From Rheum nobile (Eukaryota; Streptophyta; Magnoliopsida; Caryophyllales; Polygonaceae), in assembly GCA_027886185.1 (NCBI GenBank), contig WOAB01000142.1, positions 3,814,001 to 3,878,000 of the forward strand: a stretch of DNA of 64,000 nt, read 5' to 3'. Made by a program: the position numbers and the translations under genes. The notes below the pieces were generated by a model. It was not told the DNA's origin and ran no database searches. It was given only the letters and a program-made list of their open reading frames with translations. Positions within the stretch are counted from its first letter, which is position 1. Every line of letters begins with the position of its first letter. Positions 23,250 to 34,412 of this stretch are shown here, in pieces.

Positions 23250-23649
23250 GAAAAGCCTATATGCACACGATTTTTTGCCTAAATGCACACGAATCTGTGC
23301 GCTTAGTATAAAAGTACAGTTTCTATGTGCTTAAATGAAGCGCATAAGGGCAAAAGTGGCAAAAAAAAACCATCAGATCTATGCGCTTAAAATAAGCGCA
23401 TAGCTCTGATGGACTTAACTCAAGCTATGCGTTAAGAATAAGCGCATATCTACAGTAGCTATGCGCTTATTCTTAGCGCATAGCTGTGCACTATATTCGC
23501 ACAACTTATTCTTCCTCCTCCTCATGCCGTCCCATTTCTGCAACCCTAAACGCTAAAAATCGTCGCCCCTATTTCCTTCTTCCTCCATCTTTTCTTCTCC
23601 CTTAATCACAAAATCAAGGATGACATCGTCTTCCTCTCGAGTGGATGAC
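23250..23649. repeat. Left flank of the MULE-type locus with palindromic modules
   Basis: After 'aagcctatatgcacacga' several near-palindromic modules follow, such as 'ctatgcgctta..aataagcgcatag' (23370-23402), and two more up to 23490. A similar layout with other core letters stands at 54598-54960. Such subterminal palindromes are compatible with a MULE end, but I could not find the matching opposite end. An ATG at 23620 begins a Ser-rich frame ('MTSSSSRVDDQS') that the Copia element interrupts. Confidence 0.4.
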
Positions 23650-23654
23650 CAAAG

Positions 23655-24792
23655 TGTTAGGAAACAGAACTCTGGAACTTCGGTTTCCCTGAGAGTTCCT
23701 TTCCTCAGTTTCTCTATTTTTGACGATGACAAATATTATGATACTAATATTTTATCTCAAAGATGTGTTTTAAGGAACCACAGGAATATATCGAAGGCAA
23801 GAAAGCCAAACAGGACAAGGGAACCAAAGGAACAAGACAGATGAAGGAAACCAGAGGAACCCAGGTGTGCCCAGAAACGCAGCATGCGACATTGCGATTC
23901 CCGAGAAATCTGAGGACACACAACCTCGGACAAAAGGTGTTGAAAACGACTTGTCCGAAGCTTCTAAAAGCCTGCCAATGTCCAAGAGCTAAACAACAAG
24001 ACACCTAGAACGTCGAGACCTCGGACAGAAAAGGTGAAAGCGACAGGACATAGAGACGTCGCTGTCCAGAAGACAGTTCCCAAGCGGCCAGCTTGTTCAA
24101 CCTTGGACGAAAGTACTTGGACAACGACATAGCAAGGCTCGTCTGAGGTAGTTGACCAACCAAGAGAGATTCTGAGCTGCCTAGGTTGTTTGCACATGCT
24201 AGGAATAACGTGGACCAAGGAGAACCACGCATCCTAGGGCAAGCTCAATCTGTGGGAACCCAGAGAGGATCGAGCTGCGAAGAATCCTCTATAAAAGGAA
24301 GACTAACCCAAGGGTTATCTGCAAAGCACAAAAATACGAATCACACTCAATAGCAAACATCAAAGTGTGAACCTTCAAACAAGATTATCAAAGCAAACCG
24401 AGATCAAGAGGAACCAGTCAAGGAAGAGAAGAGCTGAGTGCTAAGTTCCTGTGACTGTAAGTGATAGTTCCTAGGTGCGAAGGTCTGTTTCTTGGATTGA
24501 TTATTGATTGTGTTAAGTTATCTAGGATTGCCTAACTGTGTGTAAGGCAAAGAAACTGTGTGTTTGTTCCTAGGATAAGCTGTAACCAAAAGAGATAAGA
24601 AATCAAGAAGTAGACCTTGAAATCCTTTCGAAAGAAAGGTAGTGGTTTTTATCCTGGATTGCTAGTTGGCAATCAAAGGTTTCCACTATAAGGAACTTGT
24701 CATTGGTTTGATTGTTTATTTCCAATGCGAAGGGAACTTAGAATCGATATTCTGAGTTCTTTAAGTTATAATCTAACAATCACGATCCTACA
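23655..24792 (+). repeat. 5' LTR of the Copia element
   Basis: 1138 bp, from 'tgttaggaaac' to 'gatcctaca'. A TATA box 'tataaaagg' lies at 24290-24298 and would drive the genomic transcript. The TSD CAAAG is directly outside. Confidence 0.93.
24290..24298 (+). promoter_or_regulatory. TATA box in the Copia 5' LTR
   Basis: TATAAAAGG in the sense orientation, about 500 bp before the LTR end. The 3' LTR has the same box at 32243-32251. Confidence 0.65.
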
Positions 24793-24794
24793 AT

Positions 24795-24809
24795 TGGTAT
24801 CAGAGCAGG
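24795..24809 (+). other. Primer-binding site of the Copia element
   Basis: TGGTATCAGAGC, the classic complement of the initiator methionine tRNA 3' end, starts two bases after the 5' LTR. Confidence 0.9.
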
Positions 24810-24842
24810 AAAAGCTCTAGATCTTTGTTAAGTTTGCAGATC

Positions 24843-26876
24843 ATGTCTCAACCAAGCAAGTTTGAGCTCGGAATCTCCACCAACAAGCCACATCTCCGAA
24901 AGAAAGGAGAAGAAACATGGTGGGAAAAGTGCATGGAAAGCCACATCAAGACCAACGACTACCAATGCTGGAGGATAGTCGAAAATAGAGATGGCTATGT
25001 CGATCTTACCATGAAGGAAGAAGATTGGAAACCAGAACACTATGTCATCATGGAGAAGAATGCCAAGGCCAGGCAGTTCATCCTCAATGGATTGGACAGA
25101 GAAGACATGGACAAGGTCATAGGCATTAAGACAGCGAAGGAGATGTGGAAAGCTCTCAAGGAGATGCATGAAGGAAGTGAGGAACTAAAGCAAAGCATAA
25201 AGTTTGCTTTGGAAGGAGAATACCACACCTTCAAAATGATGGAAACTGAGACCATCTCAGAGTACTACTCCCGCTTCAACAGATTGATTGGAAAGTTGAC
25301 AGCGGTAGGAGTCGATCTGGATGAAGTTTCCAAGTCCCTAGTGGTCATCAATGGACTCAACTCCAAGTTCACCCTTCTCAAGGGAATCATGAAGAACACT
25401 CCAGGCATCCAATCCCTTCCCTTGACCCAAGTCATAGGGAAACTGGAGGTTGAAGAAGGAGAGCACACCAAGGCCAATGCCGACAAGAAACTGGAGAAAG
25501 GAATTGCCCTCAAGATCTCCAAAGCCTTCTCTAGGCTCGAGATGGAGGAAGAGAACTCAGACTTAGAAGAAGAGGAGGACGAACTTACGACCCTCTTCAC
25601 AAAGAACATTAAAAAATTCTTTGTGAAAGGAAGGTTCCAAAAGGGCAGTTCCTCCCATAATGGACCCAGAAGAGATCTCAAGGAAGTCTCCTGTTACGAG
25701 TGCAAGGAAAAGGGACACTACGCTAAGAATTGTCCCAACAAGGAAGACTCAAAGGAAGAAGAAAGACCTCAGAGAAAGAAGGCTCTCGTAGCCTCATGGG
25801 GAGAAGACTCAGATGAGGAACTGGATCTCAGTGGCTTCTCTGGAGGAAGATGTCTCATGGCAAAAAGAGACTCAAGCGACTCAGAAGACATTGAGGTAAC
25901 TTCTGACGATCTCTTAAAATCCCTAGTTGATTGTGATAAGAAACAACTCCTTAAGATCATAAAGAAACTAGGAAAGGAAACCAGTTCCCTTCAACATAAA
26001 CTAGATGATTGTGAAGATGAAATTGCTTGCTTGACTGTTGAGAATTCTGTTTGGAGTAAGAAACTTGATGAAATTGAGAAAGACCTAGCTGAAACTCACT
26101 CCAAACTCATTGATATTAGGAATGTGCATGCTAGTCACCTTAAAACTTGTAAATCTTGTGATGAAACTAGCATAGATTCTATCAAAGTTCCCTTGCATGC
26201 TAACCCACCTGGAAATGACATGCTTCAATCCATAATTGATAGGTTAGACATTCTCACTAATTCCATTAATGAAAAAACGATAAATCAAACTGTTTTTGTG
26301 AGACAACGGCATGGAATAGGATATGTCAATAATAAAGGGAACAATGATGCTGAAGAAGAAAAGGCTAGGCGAGAACTTGTTGAGATGAATGAGAATCTCA
26401 GTATTGCTCTTGCCACTTCTCGTGATAGGAATCAATTCCTATCAGAGAAGATCATGGTCCTTGAGAACAAGGCTGAGGTTGCCAAACGTCTCAATGAAGG
26501 CTCTCAAAGTCCTAAGAAGGAACCAAAGGGAAAAGAAAAGATGGTTCCTGAAAACCAATGGTTCACCAATTCCTTTGCTCACAAAAGATATGACATGGCC
26601 TATAGCAAGGTTAGAAAAAATGTTGATTTTAACAAAAGGAAAATTGAAAAACCTTATAGGCCAGGAAAAGGAAAATACGGACATGTTGTTTACAATCGTT
26701 TGTGTACCTACTGTGGTAATAATGGTCATTTCAACACTGACTGTTCTAAGAAAAGGAACTTTGAAAAGGAGAAAAGTACTCATTACCATGAAAGGAACCA
26801 GTTCCCTGGCTACTCACAGACTCGGAATGCTAATCCCCCCAGTAAAGCCAAGCTTCGCTGGGTTCAGAAATCTTAG
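24843..26876 (+). CDS. Copia gag polyprotein
   Basis: This gag starts at ATG 24843 ('MSQPSKFELGISTN') and ends at TAG 26874-26876. The N-terminal half is the UBN2-type gag core ('AKEMWKALKEMHEGSEELKQ', 'LVVINGLNSKFTLL'). A first CCHC knuckle 'CYECKEKGHYAKNC' stands near residue 285, and a second 'CTYCGNNGHFNTDC' near residue 620, with long charged, coiled-coil-prone sequence between. The extended C-terminal part is usual for SIRE gags. Protease follows in the same frame after a single TAG, so gag and pol would join if the stop were read through or is a recent mutation of a Trp codon. Gag packages element RNA into virus-like particles. Confidence 0.87.
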   Translation: MSQPSKFELGISTNKPHLRKKGEETWWEKCMESHIKTNDYQCWRIVENRDGYVDLTMKEEDWKPEHYVIMEKNAKARQFILNGLDREDMDKVIGIKTAKEMWKALKEMHEGSEELKQSIKFALEGEYHTFKMMETETISEYYSRFNRLIGKLTAVGVDLDEVSKSLVVINGLNSKFTLLKGIMKNTPGIQSLPLTQVIGKLEVEEGEHTKANADKKLEKGIALKISKAFSRLEMEEENSDLEEEEDELTTLFTKNIKKFFVKGRFQKGSSSHNGPRRDLKEVSCYECKEKGHYAKNCPNKEDSKEEERPQRKKALVASWGEDSDEELDLSGFSGGRCLMAKRDSSDSEDIEVTSDDLLKSLVDCDKKQLLKIIKKLGKETSSLQHKLDDCEDEIACLTVENSVWSKKLDEIEKDLAETHSKLIDIRNVHASHLKTCKSCDETSIDSIKVPLHANPPGNDMLQSIIDRLDILTNSINEKTINQTVFVRQRHGIGYVNNKGNNDAEEEKARRELVEMNENLSIALATSRDRNQFLSEKIMVLENKAEVAKRLNEGSQSPKKEPKGKEKMVPENQWFTNSFAHKRYDMAYSKVRKNVDFNKRKIEKPYRPGKGKYGHVVYNRLCTYCGNNGHFNTDCSKKRNFEKEKSTHYHERNQFPGYSQTRNANPPSKAKLRWVQKS

Positions 26877-29800
26877 TTCCCTTGCGTGCAGAAAGAAGAG
26901 AGGCAACCCCAACTATGGTACATTGACAGTGGTTGCTCATGCCATATGACTGGAAGAAGAAATCAAATGACCTCTCTTCAACCTCTCCAAGGTGGAAACA
27001 TATCCTTTGGAGACAAAAGCAAAGGGAAAATCTGTGGGATAGGAACTGTGAAACTCAACGACCACATTCAGGTAAACAAAGTTCACCTTGTTGATAATCT
27101 TGGTTTTGATCTAATAAGTGTGTCACAGCTGTGTGATCAAGGAGACAATGAAGTTAGATTCAGATCCAACGAATGTTCAGTCCTTGACTCCTCGGGACAA
27201 ATCATCCTAAAAGGGAAAAGATTCAACAATGTCTACATAATTGATCCATCCTTTGTTCCCAAGGAGAAACTTTGTCTCTCAACTGTGAATGACCAAGCTG
27301 ACTTGTGGCATCAATGCCTCGGTCATGCTAGCACCAAGCTGATTCAAAAGCTACACTCAAAGGAGCTAGTCAGAGGGCTGCCAAAGCTAAGTGGCACATC
27401 TAAGGAACTGTGCTCTGACTGTGTAAAAGGGAAACATGCTCGTAGTTCCTTCAAGTCCAAAAACATGGTAAGCACCTCAAGGCCTCTTGAACTTATCCAC
27501 ATGGATCTGTGTGGACCCATGAGAGTTCAGAGCCTAGGAGGGAACAGGTATATCTTTGTTCTTGTCGATGACTTCTCTCGCTTTACTTGGACCATCTTTA
27601 TTAAATCTAAGAGTGAAGTTATTGACCGCTTTAAAGATCTGGTTCCCTTGTTAGAAAAATCTCTTGATTGTTCACTCAATGCTATTCGGTCTGACCATGG
27701 TATCGAATTCGAAAATGGAGAACTTCTAACCTTTTGCAGTGAGCATGGCATTGATCACAATTTCTGTGTACCATACACTCCTCAACAAAATGGAGTAGTG
27801 GAAAGGAAGAACAAAATTTTGGAAGACATGGCTTGGACTATGCTAATCTCAAGTGGACTCTCTCAATCATTTTGGGCTGAGGTGATCAACACAGCTTGCT
27901 ACATCATCAATCGAGCCATGCTTCGCCCAATCACAGAAAAGACACCCTATGAGCTCCTAAGAGGAAGAGTTCCCAACATCTCGCATCTGAGGGTGTTTGG
28001 ATGCAAGTGCTTTGTGCACAATAATGGGAAGGACAATCTTGGCAAATTCGACCCAAGAAGTGATGAAGGAATCTTCATTGGATACGCCTCGGGTAGCAAG
28101 GCGTACAAAGTCTTCAACAAAAGGACTAAAAAGGTAGAAGAAAGTGTTCATGTTATTTTTAACGAAAAATCACTTGGAAAGATTGTGCAGAACACCACCA
28201 ATTCCTTTGAAGACCCGTTTCCCAAGTCATATCAAGAAAATCCAGATGAAGATGTCACTCCACCCAGTTCCTGCACTGCTGCTCGGAACCCTCCAATGGC
28301 TCCTCCACCAGTTCCCATGAACAATGAACAACAATCCATTTCTGGAAATCATGAGCATGACGACAATATCTGTGGAGACCTCAATGACTCATCTTCCCAC
28401 ATGATCTTCAATGGAGAAGGTGATTCCAACCAGGAAGCTGAATGCTCAACTCAGAATGTCTCCACATCAAATGCTCTAGCCCCCAACAGAGAAAGAAGAG
28501 TCGTCAAGCCTCCAGTCAGGTACGAACATCTAACCTTCTTTGCCTTCAATGCCTTTCTGTCTATTGTGGAACCAAAGAACATAGGTGAGGCACTGAAGGA
28601 CGCGTACTAGATCCAAGCTATGCAAGAAGAGCTTCATCAGTTTGAAAGGAACAAAGTATGACATCTAGTTCCCCGTCCCAAGGATAAACACATCATAGGA
28701 ACTAGATGGGTCTTCAGAAACAAGCTGGATGATACAGGAGATGTGATAAGGAACAAAGCAAGACTTGTTGCTCAAGGATACAATCAACAAGAAGGCATCG
28801 ACTATGATGAAACCTATGCTCCAGTGGCAAGGATTGAGGCAATAAGATTGTTGATTGCCTTCGCTTCACACAAAGGATTCAAATTGTTCCAAATGGATGT
28901 AAAGACAGCCTTCCTCAATGGAATTCTTCAAGAAGAAGTCTATGTCAAACAACCTCCTGGTTTCGAAGACGACGATCATCCAAATCATGTCTACTTTCTA
29001 GACAAGGCACTCTATGGCCTCAAGCAAGCTCCCAGAGCGTGGTATGATCGTCTTGCCCAGTTCCTACTCTCAAATGGCTACAGGCGTGGAGTCATTGATA
29101 AAACTCTCTTCATCCTAGAAGAAGAAGGTAACATCTTAGTGGTTCAATTCTATGTTGATGATATTATTTTTGGTTCCACTAACCTATCCCTTGTAGACAA
29201 GTTCAAAGACTTGATGAGTAGTGAATTTGAAATGAGTTTAATTGGGGAACTCACATTCTTCCTCGGATTACAAATCACTCAAAAGGAAGATGGTATTCAA
29301 ATCCATCAACAGAAGTATGTCAGAGAACTACTGAAGAAGTTCAAAATGAATTCATGCAAGCCTCTCTCCACTCCCATATCCACCATTGCCCATCTGGATA
29401 AGGACCCCTCGAGTCCTCTAGTAGAGGAGAAGCTCTATAGAGGTATGATAGGCTCACTCATATACCTAACCGCTAGTCGACCAGACATTGTCTTTGCTGT
29501 TGGCTTGTGTGCTAGGTTCCAATCTTGTCCGAGAGAAACCCACTTGGCTGCTGTGAAGAGAATACTTCGATATCTCAAGGGAACTGACGATCTCTGCATT
29601 TGGTACCCCAAAGAATGTCCCTTTGAGCTCATGGGTTTCACTGATGCTGATTATGCTGGATATTTGGTGGATAGAAAGAGCACTTCTGGAATGGCACAGT
29701 TCCTAGGCCCTTGCCTTGTGTCATGGGGATCAAAGAAACAAGTTTCAGTCTCCCTCTCCACCACAGAATCCGAGTACATTGCAGCCGCCTCCTGTTGTTC

Positions 29801-30098
29801 CCAACTTCTCTGGCTAAAGCAACAACTCGCGGACTTTGGTATGTCTTATGGCCCTCTCACTATTCTTTGTGATAACACTAGTGCCATAAACATCTCTAAA
29901 AATCCTGTGCATCATACTAGGACCAAGCATATTGACATAAGACATCATTTTCTTAGAGATCATGTTGAGAAGGGAAACATCATTATGAATTTTTGTAGAA
30001 CTGAAGATCAGGTTGCAGATATTTTCACCAAGGCATTGAATAGAGTTCCTTTCGAGAACCTTAGATTGGAACTAGGAATGATTCCTATTACTCAGTAG
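26877..30098 (+). pseudogene. Copia pol: protease, integrase, reverse transcriptase, RNase H
   Basis: One frame holds all pol domains. Protease: 'WYIDSGCSCHMTG'. GAG-pre-integrase: 'DLWHQCLGHAS'. Integrase core: D in 'HMDLCGPM', D in 'RSDHGIEF', E in 'QQNGVVERKN'. RT: 'LVAQGYNQQEGIDYDETYAP' and the catalytic 'YVDDIIFGS'. RNase H: 'DADYAGYLVDRKSTSG' and 'SLSTTESEYIAAAS'. Two stops break it: TAG at 28608-28610 ('LKDAY*IQAM') and TGA at about 28660 ('NKV*HLVP'); both stand where the family has Trp and are explained by G-to-A changes. It is inactive unless both stops are bypassed. Confidence 0.9.
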
Positions 30099-31607
30099 TT
30101 ACCTTAGTTTAAAGAATTCCTTCCAGTTCCCCTGATTGACTAGTTTAAGTTATTTAACTTGTTGAGTCTTGATATCCTTGTGTTATATCTTTTGCTACAA
30201 ACCCTTCTTGTCATAATGGTTTCTTACAAAGGCTTAGATAAATTTTTCTGGTTCGTTTCCTTTTGGTCCTCATTATTCTTTCAACTCCTCATTGTTCAAA
30301 TTTCTTTGATGGCCCAAAAGTCACAATCTGATCATATTTCTATCCCAACAATACAAGCCGAAATGATGATTGTGTACTAAGACCTACCCTTGCCTCATTG
30401 CTCAATTTATTTCTCTATGATCCATCTCTAAACCCTCTCTGAGAACTAATGTGCAATGCGATAATTGGTCTACCCTATTTTCGCGTATGGGAACGTATCT
30501 TTTTGTTCCAACGTTTGACCCACATCAAAGGTTCCCATATATCCCTCTAGCACACTGAAAATATCGCCAGAAAGGAACTAGGATGGGCTACCCCTTAAAT
30601 GGCTAGTAAGAGAATTGCTCCTCCCAAGACAGTATTTATGGCAAATCTCACAGCGTCAGAGACGTCTTCTCAGTCTTGAACAGTTGCCATTTTGAGCATC
30701 TAATCTTTGAATTTGTGACCGTTGTAAAGGCGCAAAAGCTTCAAGAAAATTAGCCGTTTCAACTCTTCAGAGTTCCCAGAAATATCTCCAATGGCTTGAT
30801 TCTCAACGGCTCCAAAATTGATCAAGGGTTATTTAAGGTTTCCTATTTGATTAAGCCGAGCACTCTGTTCTCTCACGCCTTCTCTCAATCTCATGTTCAC
30901 CTGTCTCTCTCAAAACACAAAGCTCCTCAAATGGCCAAGAAAAACCGCAATCTTAACCTTGCTCAATTGGAGGTAATCAGGCTGATAAGATGACAACATG
31001 CCAAGATGAAGGAACTGCATAAAAGAAGGAAACTGAAGAGGAGGCCACTACACTGCCATAGGAACGTCTCTCCTAGTTCCCAATTCTATAACATCACAGT
31101 GTGCTAGTAGTTCCCTAGGGTCCTACTCCCCTCTTCTATCCTTATTTTGTCTAATGTCAGGTTGGTTGTGCTCTTTTGTTTCTCTTTCCACTATGCATCT
31201 CTGGGCAATGTTCTTGATTTTAATGATTAATGAACTCTTATGGTAATGTTTCTAATGCATCATTTGTCTTTGCCTTAAGTTTCTATTATGGTCACTGTCA
31301 TGGGTTTAACGCAAATTGTTTATTTCACATTGATATCCTATACTTGATAAGTAACTTGATCTTTTCGATGATGTCAAAAGGTGGAAGAATGGATAGGAAC
31401 CTTGAATTATTGGAACTACTGGACCTATAGGAAATCTGAACCCGTTCTATTTCTGAGGCGGAACTTGAATAACTTAGTTCATTTGCTTAGGGGGAATTTG
31501 CAACTATTGAATGTCGTAAATCTCTTAGCTCAACTGTTCTCATGAATTTCATGTCCTTATTATACTGCCAGGTTCCTTATATTTGTCATCATCAAAAAGG
31601 GGGAAAT
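30099..31607 (+). other. Copia region between pol and the 3' LTR
   Basis: About 1.5 kb with only short frames. One frame around 30931 reads 'MAKKNRNLNLAQLE'; SIRE elements may carry an envelope-like ORF here, but I cannot show that this is one. The polypurine tract 'aaaaagggggaaat' (31594-31607) abuts the 3' LTR. Confidence 0.6.
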
Positions 31608-32745
31608 TGTTAGGAAACGGAACTCTGGAACTTCGGTTCCCCTGAGAGTTCCTTTTCTCAGTTTCTCTACTTTTGACGATGACAAATATTATGATACTAA
31701 TGTTTTATCTCAAAGATATATTTTAAGGAACCACAAGAATATATCGAAGGCAAGAAAGCCAAACAGGACAAGGGAACCAAAGGAACAAGACAGATGAAGG
31801 AAACCAGAGGAACCCAGGTGTGCCCAGAAACGCAGCATGCGACATTGCGATTCCCGAGAAATCTGGGGACACACAACCTCGGACAAAAGGTGTTGAAAAC
31901 GACTTGTCCGAAGCTTCTAAAAGCCTGCCAATGTCCAAGAGCTAAACAACAAGACACCTAGAACGTCGAGACCTCGGACAGAAAATGTGAAAGCGACAGG
32001 ACATAGAGACGTCGTTGTCCAGAAGACAGTTCCCAAGCGGCCAGCTTGTTCAACCTCGGACGAAAGCACTTGGACAACGACATAGCAAGGCTCGTCTGAG
32101 GTAGTTGACCAACCAAGAGAGATTCTGAGCTGCCTAGGTTGTTTTCACATGCTAGGAATAACGTGGACCAAGGAGAACCACGCATCCTAGGGCAAGCTCA
32201 ATCTGTGGAAACCCAGAGAGGATCGAGCTGCGAAGAATCCTCTATAAAAGGAAGACTAACCCAAGGGTTATCTGCAAAGCACAAAAATACAAATCACACT
32301 CAATAGCAAACATCAAAGTGTGAACCTTCAAACAAGATTATCAAAGCAAACCGAGATCAAGAGGAACCGATCAAGGAAGAGAAGAGCTGAGTGCTAAGTT
32401 CCTGTGACTGTAAGTGATAGTTCCTAGGTGCGAAGGTCTATTTCTTGGATTGATTATTGATTGTGTTAAGTTATCTAGGATTGCCTAACTGTGTGTAAGG
32501 CAAAGAAACTGTGTGTTTGTTACTAGGATAAGCTGTAACCGAAAGAGATAAGAAATCAAGAAGTAGACCTTGAAATCATTTTGAAAGAAAGGTAGTGGTT
32601 TTTATCCTGGATTGCTAGTTGGCAATCAAAGGTTTCCACTATAAGGAACTTGTCATTGGTTTGATTGTTTATTTCCGCTGCGAAGGGAACTTACAATCGA
32701 TATTCTGAGTTCCTTAAGTTATAATCTAACAATCACGATCCTACA
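31608..32745 (+). repeat. 3' LTR of the Copia element
   Basis: 1138 bp, direct repeat of the 5' LTR, with TATA box at 32243-32251. The TSD CAAAG follows at 32746-32750. Confidence 0.93.
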
Positions 32746-33059
32746 CAAAGCCATGCCATACCTAAAGTCATGCCATACCTAGTAAATCCAATTTCCTTAA
32801 TCACAAAATCAAGGATGGCATCGTCTATCCCCTCTCCCGTTCCCTCTCCGGTCCAAAGCCATGCCATACCTAAAGTCATTTTTCTGCGTTCGCGAGCTCC
32901 AGATCCGCCGTGCAGAGGAGAAAACTCGACCCCGCGAGGGATTATTCAGCTTTTCGGTAATATTATTCATCTTTTTTGGCTTTAATTTTTACAAGAGTTT
33001 ATAGCTTGTGATACAATAATTCATATTCCAGATCCGGGATACGAAGTTCATAGGAGAGG

Positions 33060-33386
33060 ATGGCTTTGTCGTCCAGCAGTGCACAGGCTCCGGTTACAAT
33101 GTGCCAATGCAATTTCCCGATCGTCATGTACACTTACGACATGCCCAATCACTACAAAAGAAGGTATTTCGCATGCAAGGATTACATCCCGATGGAGCGG
33201 GATGGTACAATGAGAGGGTGTCGTACCTTTAAGTGGTTAGATCCATCGTATGACGATAATGTTGCTAAGATTATCAGAGAATTGGTGCTGGAAAGAAATG
33301 AGATTAAACAGCTCTGCGACACCCTTTCATATTCAAACGTAAAGTTAAGAAAGAAGATATATTATCGAGGTTATGATTACAGATAA
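33060..33386 (+). CDS. GRF-type zinc-finger protein
   Basis: A 108-residue frame. Residues 15-60 ('CQCNFP..', 'YKRRYFACKDY', 'GCRTFKWLDP') match the GRF zinc finger: Cys-x-Cys, then R-x-F-x-x-C, then C-x-x-F-x-W-x-D. A predicted helix follows ('IIRELVLERNEIKQLCDTLS'). Short GRF proteins of this kind are common in plant genomes and often stand next to MULE-type elements. Upstream frames at 23620 and 32818 ('MASSIPSPVPSPVQS') may be earlier exons or duplicated starts. It points away from the transposase on the other strand. The function is unknown; the GRF fold is thought to bind nucleic acid. Confidence 0.65.
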   Translation: MALSSSSAQAPVTMCQCNFPIVMYTYDMPNHYKRRYFACKDYIPMERDGTMRGCRTFKWLDPSYDDNVAKIIRELVLERNEIKQLCDTLSYSNVKLRKKIYYRGYDYR

Positions 33387-33863
33387 GTTTATGATGTCTT
33401 TTTGATTATATAAGTTTGCAAATGTATGAATTCCAGGGTTATGATTGCATAAGTTTGATGTCTTTTTGATTACATAAGTTTGCAAATGTATGACTTCCAA
33501 GGTTATAATTGCATAAGTTTGATGTCTTTTTTATTACATAACGATTACTCTGAAACCCACCAAAGCAAAAATTATAAGCAAATAACCAAAAGATACACAC
33601 ATCTAAAATTATATTGCATTACAATTTACAAATCACACAATTAATACATGAACTACTGGTAATGTCGATCAACTACACAAAATAATCTAGATTCTGACTG
33701 GCTGCCATACGACATTCCTTAAACTCTTGCAATCTCGAAGCATACAATTCTTCCCACCACTAGATTCTTCGATCGCAATGTCTTCGCCACACATCCGGAA
33801 TGGGTGGTAATGGAGAGTCGGTACTGAGCGTCACCTATACGAATACAAACAAAAAATACGCAA

Positions 33864-34412
33864 TTAGCATACACGATATTGCAAATGAAACATCAAAGTA
33901 CAAGTGGAGATACAAAGCATTGCCGGTATCCAGTGATTGTGATCCCCTACATTTGCTATCCCCAAAATTTGTAAGGGAGATGCGAGGCTTGGTCCAGACG
34001 ACCTTATTGGTAAGCACAATAAAGGGTACTGAGATAAGATGACGAAAGCAACGTTATACACTGTGGCAAACACTAAACCCATGAATGGCATGTCAAGCCA
34101 ATAATCCGGGCCGTAAGGGGTCTTCATATAGTTAATTTGAACCATTAGATCATCCCATGACCCTGGTCATGTAAGTTATCGTATCGGCTCCCACATTTGT
34201 CGGTTGGCACGCAACTCCTTTGCCATCGCGCTACGGATCAAGGGATATTGACCCTGACTCATCCCCATAAGCACAACCAGAGACCGATAACCATAGTGTT
34301 CGTCTGAACGTACATCCATAGCATTGTTAATGTACCCAAACCAGAAGTAATCGATATTCTGAACCCCAAAGTCCACCCCACAATAAAGCATGGGTTCTTC
34401 AGGCCACTCCAA
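33864..34412 (-). pseudogene. OTU-like cysteine protease domain after the MULE transposase, catalytic Cys lost
   Basis: The minus-strand frame from 34412 reads 'MDVRSDEHYGYRSLVVLMGM' and 'LIRSAMAKELRANRQMWEPI'. This matches the OTU-type motif D-G-H/N-C-G-[FY]-R-[AS] seen in plant proteins that join MULE/FAR1-like sequence to an OTU domain. Here the nucleophile position is Tyr (TAT), one base from Cys (TGT), and the preceding Gly is Glu. Stops follow at about 34150, and the last part is in other frames. The domain is joined by frameshift to the frame above it. Probably inactive as a protease. Confidence 0.55.

Larger units (their letters stand above)
23655..32745 (+). mobile_element. Complete Ty1/copia retrotransposon, SIRE-like
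   Basis: A 9091-bp element flanked by CAAAG at 23650-23654 and 32746-32750. LTRs are 23655-24792 and 31608-32745, 1138 bp each, TG...CA, differing at about 2-3% of sites by eye. Order gag, protease, integrase, RT, RNase H on the plus strand identifies Copia. The integrase stretch 'VSTSRPLELIHMDL' and the long gag with two CCHC knuckles fit the SIRE/Maximus group. About 1.5 kb lies between pol and the 3' LTR, where SIRE elements can carry an extra ORF. Three in-frame stops inactivate gag-pol. Confidence 0.93.

Noticed and set aside
23744..24232. Cys/Leu-rich minus-strand frames in the Copia LTR, repeated at 31697-32185
   Set aside because: Both copies exist because the LTR is repeated; they are antisense to the element and unlike any known protein.
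30159..30993. Envelope-like gene in the Copia element
   Set aside because: Only short frames are left and no transmembrane or coiled-coil pattern is convincing; reported only as a region.
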